From: an uncultured Clostridia bacterium
Lineage (GTDB): Bacteria; Bacillota; Clostridia; TANB77; UBA1234
Direction: 5' to 3'
DNA length: 64,000 nucleotides
Assembly (NCBI GenBank): GCA_934149405.1
Contig: CAKPEV010000005.1
Span: forward strand, 75,634 to 139,633
Positions 36,266 through 45,769 of this stretch are shown one piece after another. The notes under the pieces are model-generated. The model did not search any database, was not told the DNA's origin, and worked only from the letters and a program-made list of their open reading frames with translations. Every line of letters begins with the position of its first letter. Position 1 is the first letter of the stretch. A program made the translations under genes and the position numbers.

Positions 36266-36436
36266 TATTTTCCACGAAATAAACATCAAAAATAGTAATT
36301 ATTTTTAATCTGAATGTCAAAACGCTACTTTTTGTAATTGTATTTATCACAAAAATTAATTAAACATGTCATTTGAGAAAATAGATAATCTACATTTTAA
36401 ACTTTTTTTGCCTCTTTCAATGTTTTTTTACAAAAA

Positions 36437-36478
36437 GTAAAAGAGTTTGCTTGTAGCAAACCCTTATTACTTTTTAGA
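36437..36478 (-). terminator. Terminator of the 36487 orphan gene
   Basis: AAGGGTTTGC-tacaa-GCAAACTCTTTT followed by ACTTTTT on the minus strand. Confidence 0.85.
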
Positions 36479-36486
36479 CACTTTCT

Positions 36487-36948
36487 TTACTTGGTAATGC
36501 CATTTCTTTGGCATATTTCAAGAAGTTCTGCCTCCTCGGCCTCGATTTCACGCAAGCGTTTCTCGAGGTCTCGAGCCTTTTGGAGCTCCTTTGCCTTTAT
36601 TGCCTCTTCAAGCTGCCGCCGAATAACATCACTGCTCGGAGTACTGGATGCAGTCTGCGGAGCAGGTTCAACCTTTACAGGTTCAGGCGTCAAACACTCT
36701 TCATATGTTTTGACGTCCGGTTCGGTTACTTGCGACTGCTGTGACAAGACGGCATCAACAGCACGAACAAATCTGCTTTTGGCAATCCTATCCCACAAAA
36801 GTGAAAGCAAGACAACCACCCCCAGTACAGCAAGCACACCGTACGCATACCGGAAACCTTTGATCCAAAAAATTCCGAAGATAGCATTTGCGAGCGCCAG
36901 GATAACTGCAGCAATGGTAGAAAGCGTCTTAAAAATGTTGGTTTTCAT
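36487..36948 (-). CDS. Orphan membrane protein with coiled-coil tail, atypical codon use
   Basis: 153 residues, unknown family. Two hydrophobic segments (about 10-28 and 32-50), a Pro-rich linker (about 75-100), then a charged coiled coil (AIKAKELQKARDLEKRLREI). Clearly higher GC than surrounding genes. It contains three in-frame CGG codons (36850-36852 and the pair 36616-36621) that must be read as sense for the frame to hold. It has its own promoter and terminator. Likely acquired. Confidence 0.68.
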   Translation of the reverse strand: MKTNIFKTLSTIAAVILALANAIFGIFWIKGFRYAYGVLAVLGVVVLLSLLWDRIAKSRFVRAVDAVLSQQSQVTEPDVKTYEECLTPEPVKVEPAPQTASSTPSSDVIRRQLEEAIKAKELQKARDLEKRLREIEAEEAELLEICQRNGITK

Positions 36949-36994
36949 AACGAAACCCTCCGCGTAATAAAAATTTTTTTTGTGTACGAGTATT

Positions 36995-37023
36995 ATTATA
37001 TATTATTTATGTAAATTTGTCAA
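36995..37023 (-). promoter_or_regulatory. Consensus promoter of the 36487 orphan gene
   Basis: Perfect TTGACA (37018-37023) and TATAAT (36995-37000), 17-bp spacer. I see nothing else supportable in 37024-37226. Confidence 0.85.
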
Positions 37024-37226
37024 GCATTCTTATCCACTTTACTTAAATTTAACTATTCTAGCCATTCATACCCATTTACAGACACACTTTCATTTTTAAA
37101 TCACATGTATTGCTTGCTCAGAAAATGTTTGTCTTATCTATTCTTATTAAAGTAAACTTCTTTTCGGGCAATTTTATACCTCTTTTTACTTATTATCAAC
37201 ATCAATCTTCAAGATAATTTTTACAC

Positions 37227-37257
37227 AAAAAAAACAACCTCTTTAAAGGTTGTTTCT
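37227..37257 (-). terminator. Terminator of rpmF
   Basis: AAACAACC-tttaaaga-GGTTGTTT followed by TTTTT on the minus strand. Confidence 0.85.
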
Positions 37258-37261
37258 TCTA

Positions 37262-37453
37262 TTATTCAGCGTCTTTTTTACCAACAGCTATAACTTCTTT
37301 TCCATCATAATATCCGCAGTTCTTGCATACTCTATGTGGTTCTACTGGTTCATGGCAATGTGAACATTCACCAAAACTTGGTTTTTCAAGTTTCCATGTA
37401 GATCTTCTAAGACCTGTTCTAGCTTTAGACCATCTTCTTTTTGGTTGTGCCAT
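37262..37453 (-). CDS. rpmF: 50S ribosomal protein bL32
   Basis: 63 residues. MAQPKRRWSKARTGLRRSTW is the typical basic N terminus; C-x2-C and C-x2-C (CSHCHEP, CKNCGYY) form the zinc site of the C+ form. Single gene with its own terminator. Confidence 0.96.
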   Translation of the reverse strand: MAQPKRRWSKARTGLRRSTWKLEKPSFGECSHCHEPVEPHRVCKNCGYYDGKEVIAVGKKDAE

Positions 37454-37592
37454 TCTATTTCCCTCCTCTTATGCTAATCTTTTATATGTGTAATTTTAAA
37501 AACAAGCGTGCGCCGTTTTCAAAATTTCTATTACCTCGGCGTCAACTTTTAAAAGTATATACTGTTTTTTTTATTTTGTCAAGTAATTTACC

Positions 37593-37811
37593 CTAATCTA
37601 ACGGATAAAACTTAATAGTTGCATCTGGAATTGCTCCATCATATTTTGGTTTTTCTATATTTAAATCGAACGAAGCAATTGTCTTATACGTTGAAGTTGC
37701 ACATGTTGTTGATTCATTTGTGCAAGTAACTGGACTTACTGCTTCCGGTAAATATGTATTACTTTTTTTGTTTTGTTTAAATGTAATCGCTAATCTACTA
37801 AATAATCCCAT
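37593..37811 (-). CDS. Small protein of unknown function
   Basis: 72 residues, AGAGGAAT-type ribosome site. Basic N terminus (MGLFSRLAITFKQNKKSN), Ser/Thr-rich middle with two Cys, and a DLNIEKPKYDGAIPDATIKF ending. No family recognised. Native-looking codon use. Confidence 0.55.
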   Translation of the reverse strand: MGLFSRLAITFKQNKKSNTYLPEAVSPVTCTNESTTCATSTYKTIASFDLNIEKPKYDGAIPDATIKFYPLD

Positions 37812-37983
37812 ATGCTATTCCTCTTTTCTTTTGTTTTTTCACATATAGTCTATATGTTTTAAAGATAATTTTCAATAGTTTTTACAAAATTTTCTTCTTA
37901 TCTCTCCTATATGTCAACTCTTTATTTTAAAAACACAATTTTTATTATCTACTTTTCTCAAATTAAGCACACCACTATAGCGA

Positions 37984-39393
37984 TTATTCGCCTATGCTAT
38001 GTACTAGTTCTTTATATTTATTTCCTCTTTCTTCAAAGTTCTTAAACATATCGAAACTTGCACTTGCAGGTGAGAAAAACACTGTATCCCCTTCACTTGC
38101 AACTTCATAAGCCTTATTAACGGCTTCTTCTAAAGATGTGCACTCAATTATAGGTAAATCTATGTTTCCACCTCTTCTTTCGATTTCTTGCAATGTGGCT
38201 GTTTTTATTTTTTCTTTTGTTTGACCTAGTAAAACTAGTGTTTTAACATGATCTACTATATATCTTCCCATATCTGTATAATCAAGATGTTTATCATAGC
38301 CACCTGCTATTAAAATAACTTTGTTTTTAAAGCTTACAAGTCCAGCTATTGTTCTTGTTGGACTACTTCCAATTGAGTCATTATACCACTTTACACCGTT
38401 TAATAGTCTAACAAATTCATTTCTATGTTCTACGCCTTTAAATGTTGTTAATACACTCACTATATCTTCTGGTCTTACTAAATCTTTAACCGCAGCAATT
38501 GCTGTGCATGCATTTTCAATATTATGTGCTCCAAGAAGCAATATATCGTCTACATTTATTATTTGTTTTCTGATTTTATCTTCAGATATCTTTATCATAT
38601 TATTATCTAAAATAACTCCTTCATCTAGCTTAACTCTAGTAGAAAAATATCTGACTTCGCCTTTTGCTTCAAGTGAAAAGTCCCTTGTTATGTCATTATC
38701 ATAATTTAATACAACGACACCATCTTTATCTTGATATTTGAATATATTTTTCTTTGCTTCTATGTATTCCTCGTATGACTTATGGATGTCTAAATGATTT
38801 GGCGAAACATTAGTAACAACAGCTATTTGAGGGCTTTTCTTAAGAGTCATCAATTGAAAACTACTTAGTTCTAGAACTATTATATCTTCCGGTCTCATCT
38901 CATCTATCTTAGCAAATAGTGGAATACCAATATTTCCACCTAAATAGCAATGATGTCCAGCTGCCTCTAGCATCTTATATATAAGTGTAGTGGTTGTGGT
39001 CTTTCCATCGCTACCTGTAATTCCTATAATCTTTCCTGGACATAAATCAATTAGCATCTCAATTTCAGATGTAAGAATCGCCCCCCTATCAAGTTCCTTC
39101 TCTAGCTCTGGAATATCAGGTCTCATACTTGGCGATCTAAAGATTATGTCGTATCCAACAAGGTTCTTTAAATAGTTTTCACCTAAAGAAAATTTAACTC
39201 CCTGTATTGCATATTCTTCTATTAAAGATTTATCTAATTCTTCCTCGCTTTTTTTATCAAACACTGTTATGTTTGCATCTAAATCCATAAGGTACTTTAT
39301 AAGTGGCGTATTGCTCACTCCCATGCCCATTATTGCAACATATTTTCCTTTTACGTAAGTCTTAAATTCTTCTAAATTTTTATTCGTAAACAT
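37984..39393 (-). CDS. murD: UDP-N-acetylmuramoyl-L-alanine--D-glutamate ligase
   Basis: Adds D-Glu to the peptidoglycan precursor. 469 residues: N-terminal UDP-binding domain (GMGVSNTPLIKYLMDLDA), ATP site GITGSDGKTTTTTLIYKML, and the third domain with GVEHRNEFV and NDSIGSSPTRT. 22 bp after pfkA. Confidence 0.95.
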   Translation of the reverse strand: MFTNKNLEEFKTYVKGKYVAIMGMGVSNTPLIKYLMDLDANITVFDKKSEEELDKSLIEEYAIQGVKFSLGENYLKNLVGYDIIFRSPSMRPDIPELEKELDRGAILTSEIEMLIDLCPGKIIGITGSDGKTTTTTLIYKMLEAAGHHCYLGGNIGIPLFAKIDEMRPEDIIVLELSSFQLMTLKKSPQIAVVTNVSPNHLDIHKSYEEYIEAKKNIFKYQDKDGVVVLNYDNDITRDFSLEAKGEVRYFSTRVKLDEGVILDNNMIKISEDKIRKQIINVDDILLLGAHNIENACTAIAAVKDLVRPEDIVSVLTTFKGVEHRNEFVRLLNGVKWYNDSIGSSPTRTIAGLVSFKNKVILIAGGYDKHLDYTDMGRYIVDHVKTLVLLGQTKEKIKTATLQEIERRGGNIDLPIIECTSLEEAVNKAYEVASEGDTVFFSPASASFDMFKNFEERGNKYKELVHSIGE

Positions 39394-39415
39394 TTAAACC
39401 TCCATGATTACTCTA

Positions 39416-40540
39416 CTACTTATCTCCCAAACAAATACCTACTCTTCTAGCAGTTTGTATCCAATCGGCATCCATAGTAACAGTCTTTAAATTTGATGAT
39501 TGTGCACCAATTTCTGTATTTTTGCCAGCAACTTCATCTAGTGAAACATGTGTAAGTTTGCCGTTTAATAATGTTACCATTTCATTAAATTTGCCTTCCA
39601 AAGCAAGTTGCATTGCCATAGAGCCATATTCTGTTGATAAGATTCTATCATAAGCGCCCGTATTTCCACCTCTTTGAATATATCCAAGCGAAGTACTCCT
39701 TGCTTCGTAGCCTGTTAGTTTTTCTATTTCTCTAGCTACAAATTCACCAGCTCCACCTAGTTTTATTTGGTCTAAGCCTGAGTTTTTTTCTTCTACTTCT
39801 CTTACAGCAACTTCTCCTCCGATAGGTTTAGCACCTTCTGCCACAACTATTATGCTGTGTTTCTTACCTTTTGCTCTTCTTTGATTTATTTTATTTATAA
39901 TGGCATTAAAGTCATATGGTATCTCTGGAATTAAAACAGTATCTGCGCCTCCAGCTATTCCTGCAGCTAGTGCTATCCAGCCTGCGTATCTTCCCATTAC
40001 TTCTAATACTAAAATTCTACCATGTGATTCAGCTGTTGTTTTTATCCTATCTACAGCCTCTGTAGCGACTTCAACTGCTGTATAAAATCCGAATGTTATA
40101 TCAGTGCTAGGTACATCATTATCTATTGTCTTTGGAACACCTATTACATTTACTCCTCTTCTTGTATAATCTCTGGCAGATTTTAAAGAACCGTCTCCAC
40201 CGATTATTATTAAGCAATCGAAACCTTCGTTCTTTAGTCTTTCAGCTATTCCAAAAGATTTATCTACGTGTTCTATATCTCCGTTTGCATTTTTTACTGG
40301 TATTGAAAATGTGTTAGTTTTATTATTTGAACCGAGTATTGTTCCACCTTTAGCTATTATATCACTAACCGCCAATGGATCTAATTTTACATATCTATTC
40401 TCTAAAAGACCTTTATACCCTTCCAAAAAACCATATGTTTCAACATTAGCATATTCGGCAGTTTTTACTATTCCTCTAATTACAGCGTTAAGTCCTGGGC
40501 AATCTCCACCAGCTGTAATTATACCAACTTTCTTTACCAT
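39416..40540 (-). CDS. pfkA: 6-phosphofructokinase
   Basis: Phosphorylates fructose 6-phosphate. 374 residues, longer than the roughly 320 of the E. coli type. It has GGDCPGLNA, GGDGS (the Gly that usually marks ATP as donor) and PKTIDND (the Lys that usually marks the PPi-type lineage), plus EVMGRYAGW and GYIQRGG. This combination is typical of the mixed, so-called group III enzymes. Phosphoryl donor is therefore best called ATP, with PPi not excluded. Confidence 0.92.
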   Translation of the reverse strand: MVKKVGIITAGGDCPGLNAVIRGIVKTAEYANVETYGFLEGYKGLLENRYVKLDPLAVSDIIAKGGTILGSNNKTNTFSIPVKNANGDIEHVDKSFGIAERLKNEGFDCLIIIGGDGSLKSARDYTRRGVNVIGVPKTIDNDVPSTDITFGFYTAVEVATEAVDRIKTTAESHGRILVLEVMGRYAGWIALAAGIAGGADTVLIPEIPYDFNAIINKINQRRAKGKKHSIIVVAEGAKPIGGEVAVREVEEKNSGLDQIKLGGAGEFVAREIEKLTGYEARSTSLGYIQRGGNTGAYDRILSTEYGSMAMQLALEGKFNEMVTLLNGKLTHVSLDEVAGKNTEIGAQSSNLKTVTMDADWIQTARRVGICLGDK

Positions 40541-40597
40541 AATAATTTCCTCCTTTGTTCCTTTATCTTAATTAGTTTTACCAATTATAAATCTGTT

Positions 40598-40636
40598 TAT
40601 AAGTGCCTTTCAAATAAAATTTCAAAAGGCACTTAT
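40598..40636 (-). terminator. Stem-loop after the penicillin-binding protein gene
   Basis: AAGTGCCTTTTGA ... TGAAAGGCACTT forms a long stem just past the stop; the following tract is only weakly T-rich, so termination is likely but not certain. Confidence 0.55.
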
Positions 40637-40642
40637 AGCTTT

Positions 40643-43045
40643 TTATCTGTTCCACCAATGAGTTTTATCTTTTATCTCATCGTACTTATCTTCTATTTCA
40701 CCACGTATCCAATTAGCATAATCTTCATATCTACTATTGTTATCAATAAAGTTTCCATCTTCATCTACAGCACAATAATGGTATTCGCAATATGTATGTG
40801 GCGCTTCGTAGTCATAATCTTTTGGCAATTTACTTGGTGCCTCTTCATACCCTCTGTCTAGGAATACGATATTTATTGTGCCAGATGTAGCTTTACATGT
40901 TGGATTTGGTAATTTAAATGATTCCGGACATACTGTAACATATTTGTGTATATTACATTCTTCTGTAGGTACATTGTTCACGTCAAACCACTCAGTTTTA
41001 GATCTATCTCCTCTTCTATCGTTTTTGCAGGCATCTGTCATTAGTAGACCTGAATCTGCACAAACCGTTGCTGATACAACAGTACTTGGTTTTGTAAATT
41101 CCTTATCTGGTAAATTTGCATGAATTTTTTGCATTACAGCTTTCCATATTTTTGCTGCTGGATTTCCACTCATGCTTACTGTCTTTTGTTGGTCATATCC
41201 AACCCATGTTGAAGCAACGTAATAAGGTGTGAATCCCGCAAACCATCTATCTTTTGATTCATTTGATGTTCCGGTTTTTCCTGCAGCATGCATTTTAGAA
41301 AGTCTTGCACTTCCTCCTGTAGCTTCACTTCCATTTATAACATCTGACAACATACTTGTTACAATGTATGCTGTTGATTCTTTTAAAACTTCTCTAACAT
41401 TACTTACATTTTCTAATATAATTTCTCCATTACGTCCAACTACTTTTGTATATAATTTAGGTTCGACATAAATTCCACCATTTGCAATTGTTCCATACGC
41501 TGCAGCATGTTCAAGTGGTGAAATACCTCTTGTTAAACCTCCAAGTGCAAGAGCACCTGGCACTTTGTCACTCTTTGTAAGTGTAGTTATTCCGAATTTT
41601 TCTAAGTAGCTGTATGAAACATCAGCAGTAACATCTAAAAATGCTTTAGCAGCGATGATATTACTTGATATTTCAACACCTTTACGAACAGAAGTAAGTC
41701 CTCTATACGAAACATAACTGTTATGCGGAGACCAAGGTGTAGATGAACCTGGCACATAATATGTCAAAGGTACATCATCATATGTAGTAGCTGCTGTAAA
41801 TACTCCAGTATCTATTCCCGGGGCATATGTTGCAAGTGGTTTTATTGTAGATCCTGGTGCTCTAGTCATTTGAGTAGCTCTGTTTAATCCTCTTAATGTT
41901 GTCTTTTTGCCTGAGCCACCTATTAATCCTACAACATTTCCTTTTTTATAATCTATAATAACCATTGCAGATTGTACATTTTCATCATAAGTACCATTTC
42001 TTAGTTTAAAATAATTTTGATCTTCATATACATCTTCTAGTGCTTTTTGTACTTCTGGATCTATTGTTGTATAAACTTTAAGTCCATTAGAATAAACCAT
42101 TTTTTGAGCCATAACCTTTGTTACGCCTTTTTCAGTTTGCAAGTCTTTAATAAGTTGATCTACGACTGCATCGATGAAATATGAATTGCTTGATGCAAGT
42201 TCTAATGTTCCTTTTTCATATTTTAATTCTTGGCTAATAGCCTCATCATATTGTGCTTGAGTGATTTTTTCTAATTCTAGCATTTTACCAAGAACTAGTT
42301 TTTGTCTATTCTTTGCGCCATCAGGGTTTGTATATGGATTTCTGCCTTCTGGTGCTTGTGCTAAACCAGCCATTAGTGCACATTCTGCTATTGTCAAATC
42401 TTTAGCACTCTTGTTGAAATAAATATGTGAAGCCTGTTCAACGCCATATGATCCTTCGCCTAAATATATCAAATTCATGTACAATTCTATTATTTGATCT
42501 TTAGAAAGCCATTGTTCAAGTTGAACCGCTCTCACTATTTCTCTAGCTTTTCTTTGCCAACTTCTATCATCATCTTGTGTTACTTTCTTTATTAGCTGTT
42601 GTGTTATTGTGCTTCCTCCAAAATCAGAGTTTCCAGTTGTAAGCCACTTTAAAACAGCAACGCCTGTACGTTTTACGTCTATTCCAAAATGTTTTTCAAA
42701 TCTTTCATCCTCTATTGCAATGAAAGCTTCTTTTAAATATGGCGACATCTCACTAAGAGACACGTAAGTTCTATTTTCTTCTGCATATAATTGCGTATAT
42801 GCCTGATTGTTTTTGTCATACACTGTTGTTGTAAGTTGACTTATTTCAAAATCTGATTTTGATAAAGCTCCTGCTCCATTTATTACTGATTGTACAAAAC
42901 CGATCACGAGTCCTATACCAGCTATAATTCCAACTAAAATCAATATCAATATTGCTTTTAAAATCGGATGTTTTTTCTTCTTCTTTTTATTCAATTTCGG
43001 AGCTTGCTTATTTACATACTTATCTATTTCGTCGTTTTTTGACAT
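40643..43045 (-). CDS. Class A penicillin-binding protein (PBP1A type)
   Basis: Bifunctional peptidoglycan glycosyltransferase/transpeptidase, 800 residues from the ATG at 43045 (AGGAGGGG upstream). Basic cytoplasmic head, one membrane helix (about 30-55), GT51 domain with FIAIEDERFEKHFGID and GGSTITQQL, transpeptidase with RAPGSTIKPLATY (SxxK), SSN and AAGKTGTSNES (KTG). A Cys-rich C-terminal tail (about 690-800) is unusual and may act in binding. Confidence 0.95.
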   Translation of the reverse strand: MSKNDEIDKYVNKQAPKLNKKKKKKHPILKAILILILVGIIAGIGLVIGFVQSVINGAGALSKSDFEISQLTTTVYDKNNQAYTQLYAEENRTYVSLSEMSPYLKEAFIAIEDERFEKHFGIDVKRTGVAVLKWLTTGNSDFGGSTITQQLIKKVTQDDDRSWQRKAREIVRAVQLEQWLSKDQIIELYMNLIYLGEGSYGVEQASHIYFNKSAKDLTIAECALMAGLAQAPEGRNPYTNPDGAKNRQKLVLGKMLELEKITQAQYDEAISQELKYEKGTLELASSNSYFIDAVVDQLIKDLQTEKGVTKVMAQKMVYSNGLKVYTTIDPEVQKALEDVYEDQNYFKLRNGTYDENVQSAMVIIDYKKGNVVGLIGGSGKKTTLRGLNRATQMTRAPGSTIKPLATYAPGIDTGVFTAATTYDDVPLTYYVPGSSTPWSPHNSYVSYRGLTSVRKGVEISSNIIAAKAFLDVTADVSYSYLEKFGITTLTKSDKVPGALALGGLTRGISPLEHAAAYGTIANGGIYVEPKLYTKVVGRNGEIILENVSNVREVLKESTAYIVTSMLSDVINGSEATGGSARLSKMHAAGKTGTSNESKDRWFAGFTPYYVASTWVGYDQQKTVSMSGNPAAKIWKAVMQKIHANLPDKEFTKPSTVVSATVCADSGLLMTDACKNDRRGDRSKTEWFDVNNVPTEECNIHKYVTVCPESFKLPNPTCKATSGTINIVFLDRGYEEAPSKLPKDYDYEAPHTYCEYHYCAVDEDGNFIDNNSRYEDYANWIRGEIEDKYDEIKDKTHWWNR

Positions 43046-43160
43046 TCTACCCCTCCTATAAATTTGCAATTTCCTTACATATGTACCACCAAAGCAAATA
43101 GTGGTATATTACCGACACCATTATATATTAAAATATTAAAAAAGTAAATTTTTTTATTGC

Positions 43161-44028
43161 TTATACAAAAAAATCCTCTAAAATATCTTTGGCATTAGTA
43201 ACTGGTTTTGCCCCTTCTTTTATTAGGCTATTGCATCCCAAAGACAAAGTGTTATCTATATTGCCAGGTAGTGCATAGATATTCTTTCCCTGCTCTAATG
43301 CAAAGTCCACTGTTATCAGTGCACCACTGTTTTCCGTTGCTTCTACAACAAAAACTCCATCTGATAAAGCACTTACAATCCTATTTCTCATTGGAAAATT
43401 TATAGCATTAGGTTTCGTACCAACTATAAACTCACTAATCACCAAGCCTTTCTTCAATATTTGTGCATATAAATTATAATTTTCGTATGGATACACAATG
43501 TCCATTCCTGTACCTATTACCGCGATAGTATTTCCTATCGCTTTTAATGCGCCTTTATGTGCCATTGAGTCAATTCCTTTAGCTAATCCGACTAATTATT
43601 GTTAAACCTCTAACTGCTAAATCTTGTGCAAAATCATAACTTGCCTTTAATCCATATTCATCAGCTTTTCTACTTCCAACAATTGCAATTCCTTTAGAAT
43701 TTAAAAGTTCTAAATTCCCTTTAGCAAATATTGCAATAGGAGGATCATATATATTTTTTAAACTATCAGGATAAAGCTTGTCATTAATACTTATTACACT
43801 TATCTCATTTTTATTAATATATTCCGTATATTTCTTTATTAAATTTTCATTTTTGCTATTTGCAATTTCAATAACATCTTCAAAATTTATATCTGGCACC
43901 TCTAATAATATTTTTTCTTTTGCTCTATAAATTTCAGCTATACTACCGAAAAAATTTAGCAAATTTTTCTTTTTAATCGGCAATATTTTTAAACTTGAAA
44001 ACCATATTAAGTATTCTATTTTCTTCAT
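43161..44028 (-). CDS. dprA: DNA-processing protein DprA, read through a +1 frameshift at CGG
   Basis: Loads RecA on incoming single-stranded DNA in transformation. The upstream frame (146 codons) has the SAM-like N-terminal part and IAIVGSRKADEYG and runs to RGLTIIS, then CGG at 43588-43590; unshifted it ends R-I-S-stop. Skipping the C gives GGA TTA GCT AAA, restoring ISGLAKGIDSMAHKGAL, the signature of the DprA Rossmann fold, and the frame continues to 43161; total about 288 residues. The usual C-terminal winged helix is short or absent. 130 bp from folD, separated by a terminator. Confidence 0.87.
43588..43590 (-). other. +1 frameshift site at CGG in dprA
   Basis: Minus strand: ATT AGT CGG ATT AGC TAA upstream frame; ATT AGT (C) GGA TTA GCT AAA restores I-S-G-L-A-K. 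Confidence 0.85.
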
Positions 44029-44045
44029 AAAATCCCCTTATAACA

Positions 44046-44092
44046 TAAAAATGGACCAAAGCAAAATAATATGTTTTGGTCCATTTTTATTT
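44046..44092 (-). terminator. Terminator of folD unit
   Basis: AAATGGACCAAAAC ... GCTTTGGTCCATTT followed by TTA and T-rich sequence, between folD and dprA. Confidence 0.85.
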
Positions 44093-44933
44093 ATTTATTT
44101 TTTCTTCTTTCACATGCAGTAACTACATTATCCATAAGTGTCATTATAGTCATTGGGCCAACTCCCCCCGGAACTGGTGTTATATAACTACACTTTTCTT
44201 TTACATTTTCAAAATCAACATCTCCAACTATCTTTTTAGAGTCTGGTATTCTGTTTATTCCAACATCTACAACAACTGCCCCCTCTTTTATCATATCAGC
44301 TGTTATAAATTTAGGTTTTCCTATTGCAACTACCAATATATCTGCAGTTTTTACGATATCAGCTAAGTTTTGTGTTTTTGAATGACATATTGTTACTGTA
44401 GCATTTGCATTTAGCAAAAGTTCAGCCATTGGTCTACCAACTATATTGCTTCTACCCACTACGACAGCATGTTTCCCTTCAATTGGTATATTATATTCTT
44501 TCAACATTGTCATTACACCAGTTGGCGTACATGCTGCAAAACATTCTTGTCTTTGTACCAATTTACCAACATTTATAGGACTAAAACCATCGACATCTTT
44601 TTCTGGTGCAATTGTTTGAAAAGCCTCTAATATATTTAAGTGATATGGTATTGGACTTTGAAGCAAAATTCCATCAACCTCGTCATCGGCATTTAATTTT
44701 CTTATAAGAGAAATCAAATCTTCTTGTGTTATATTCTCTTCCAAATGATATTCTGTAAAGTTAATTCCAAGTTCCTCACTCATTTTATGCTTTAATCTTA
44801 CATATATCTTAGATGCTTCATCTTCTCCTATCCTTATAACTGCAAAACCCGGTGTTCTATTCAATCTTTTTATTCTTTCTTCTATGTTTTTCTTGCATTT
44901 TTCAGCAACTTTTTTTCCATCAATTAATGTCAT
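44091..44933 (-). CDS. folD: Methylenetetrahydrofolate dehydrogenase/cyclohydrolase
   Basis: Interconverts methylene- and formyl-THF. 280 residues; IYVRLKHKMSEELGI with the catalytic Lys, GILLQSPIPYH, VVGRSNIVGRPMAELLL and PGGVGPMTIMTLMDN. 17 bp after uppP. Confidence 0.96.
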   Translation of the reverse strand: MTLIDGKKVAEKCKKNIEERIKRLNRTPGFAVIRIGEDEASKIYVRLKHKMSEELGINFTEYHLEENITQEDLISLIRKLNADDEVDGILLQSPIPYHLNILEAFQTIAPEKDVDGFSPINVGKLVQRQECFAACTPTGVMTMLKEYNIPIEGKHAVVVGRSNIVGRPMAELLLNANATVTICHSKTQNLADIVKTADILVVAIGKPKFITADMIKEGAVVVDVGINRIPDSKKIVGDVDFENVKEKCSYITPVPGGVGPMTIMTLMDNVVTACERRKNK

Positions 44934-44950
44934 TAATTTTCATCCTTTCC

Positions 44951-45736
44951 TTATTTCACTAGTAGGCTAATAATTATAATTATTCCAAAGATCACTCTAT
45001 ATATAGCAAATATTTTAAAATCACTTTTTTGTAAATATTTAAGTAAAAATTTAATTACTATTAAACCAACTATAAAACTTGCAAGAACTCCCATAAAGAA
45101 TGCAAGTGTAAATTCGAATTCTGATAGCTTAAAAATGGTAGCCGCAAGAACTATTGGAGCAGATAGCATAAACGAATATTTTGCCGCCGCTTCTCTATTA
45201 ACACCTAGTGCTCTGGCTGTTGTCATTGTTATACCAGAACGTGAAACACCTGGTATAAATGCTAATGCTTGTGACACACCAATTATAAATGTTTGTTTTA
45301 ATGATAGATGCTCATAATCAACTGTAGATTCTTTGTACTTATCTACCCAATATAGCACTATACCCATTACAATTAACGCTATAGCTATGATTAAAGGTTT
45401 TGTAAGTATATCTGAGCAAAACTTATCTAGTATAAAACCAATTGCACCACCTGGTATTGTTGCAAGTACAATATACCAAAACATCGTGCCATCACGATTC
45501 TTTTCTTTTTTGATTGTTTGTTTATATGCGCCTACAAGTAAGTTTATCCAATCTTTAAAGAAAAAGATTCCGATTGCAAGTAACGTTCCAGCATGAAGTG
45601 CAACATCAAAAGATGCCGGAATATCATTCCAATTAAAAAGCCAAGGTAAAATAGTTAAATGCGCCGAACTTGAAATTGGTAATAATTCCGTTAAACCTTG
45701 CACTACTCCCAATATAATTGCTTGTAAAACACTCAT
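44951..45736 (-). CDS. uppP: Undecaprenyl-diphosphatase
   Basis: Recycles the lipid carrier for peptidoglycan and other glycans; integral membrane. 261 residues, about eight hydrophobic segments. Signatures: GLTELLPISSSAHL near the N terminus and IPGVSRSGITMTTA. Also known for low-level bacitracin resistance. Relevant to the lipid-linked glycan locus at 20-31 kb. Confidence 0.95.
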   Translation of the reverse strand: MSVLQAIILGVVQGLTELLPISSSAHLTILPWLFNWNDIPASFDVALHAGTLLAIGIFFFKDWINLLVGAYKQTIKKEKNRDGTMFWYIVLATIPGGAIGFILDKFCSDILTKPLIIAIALIVMGIVLYWVDKYKESTVDYEHLSLKQTFIIGVSQALAFIPGVSRSGITMTTARALGVNREAAAKYSFMLSAPIVLAATIFKLSEFEFTLAFFMGVLASFIVGLIVIKFLLKYLQKSDFKIFAIYRVIFGIIIIISLLVK

Positions 45737-45769
45737 ATTTGCCTCCTAATAAATTATTTTATTTAGAAC

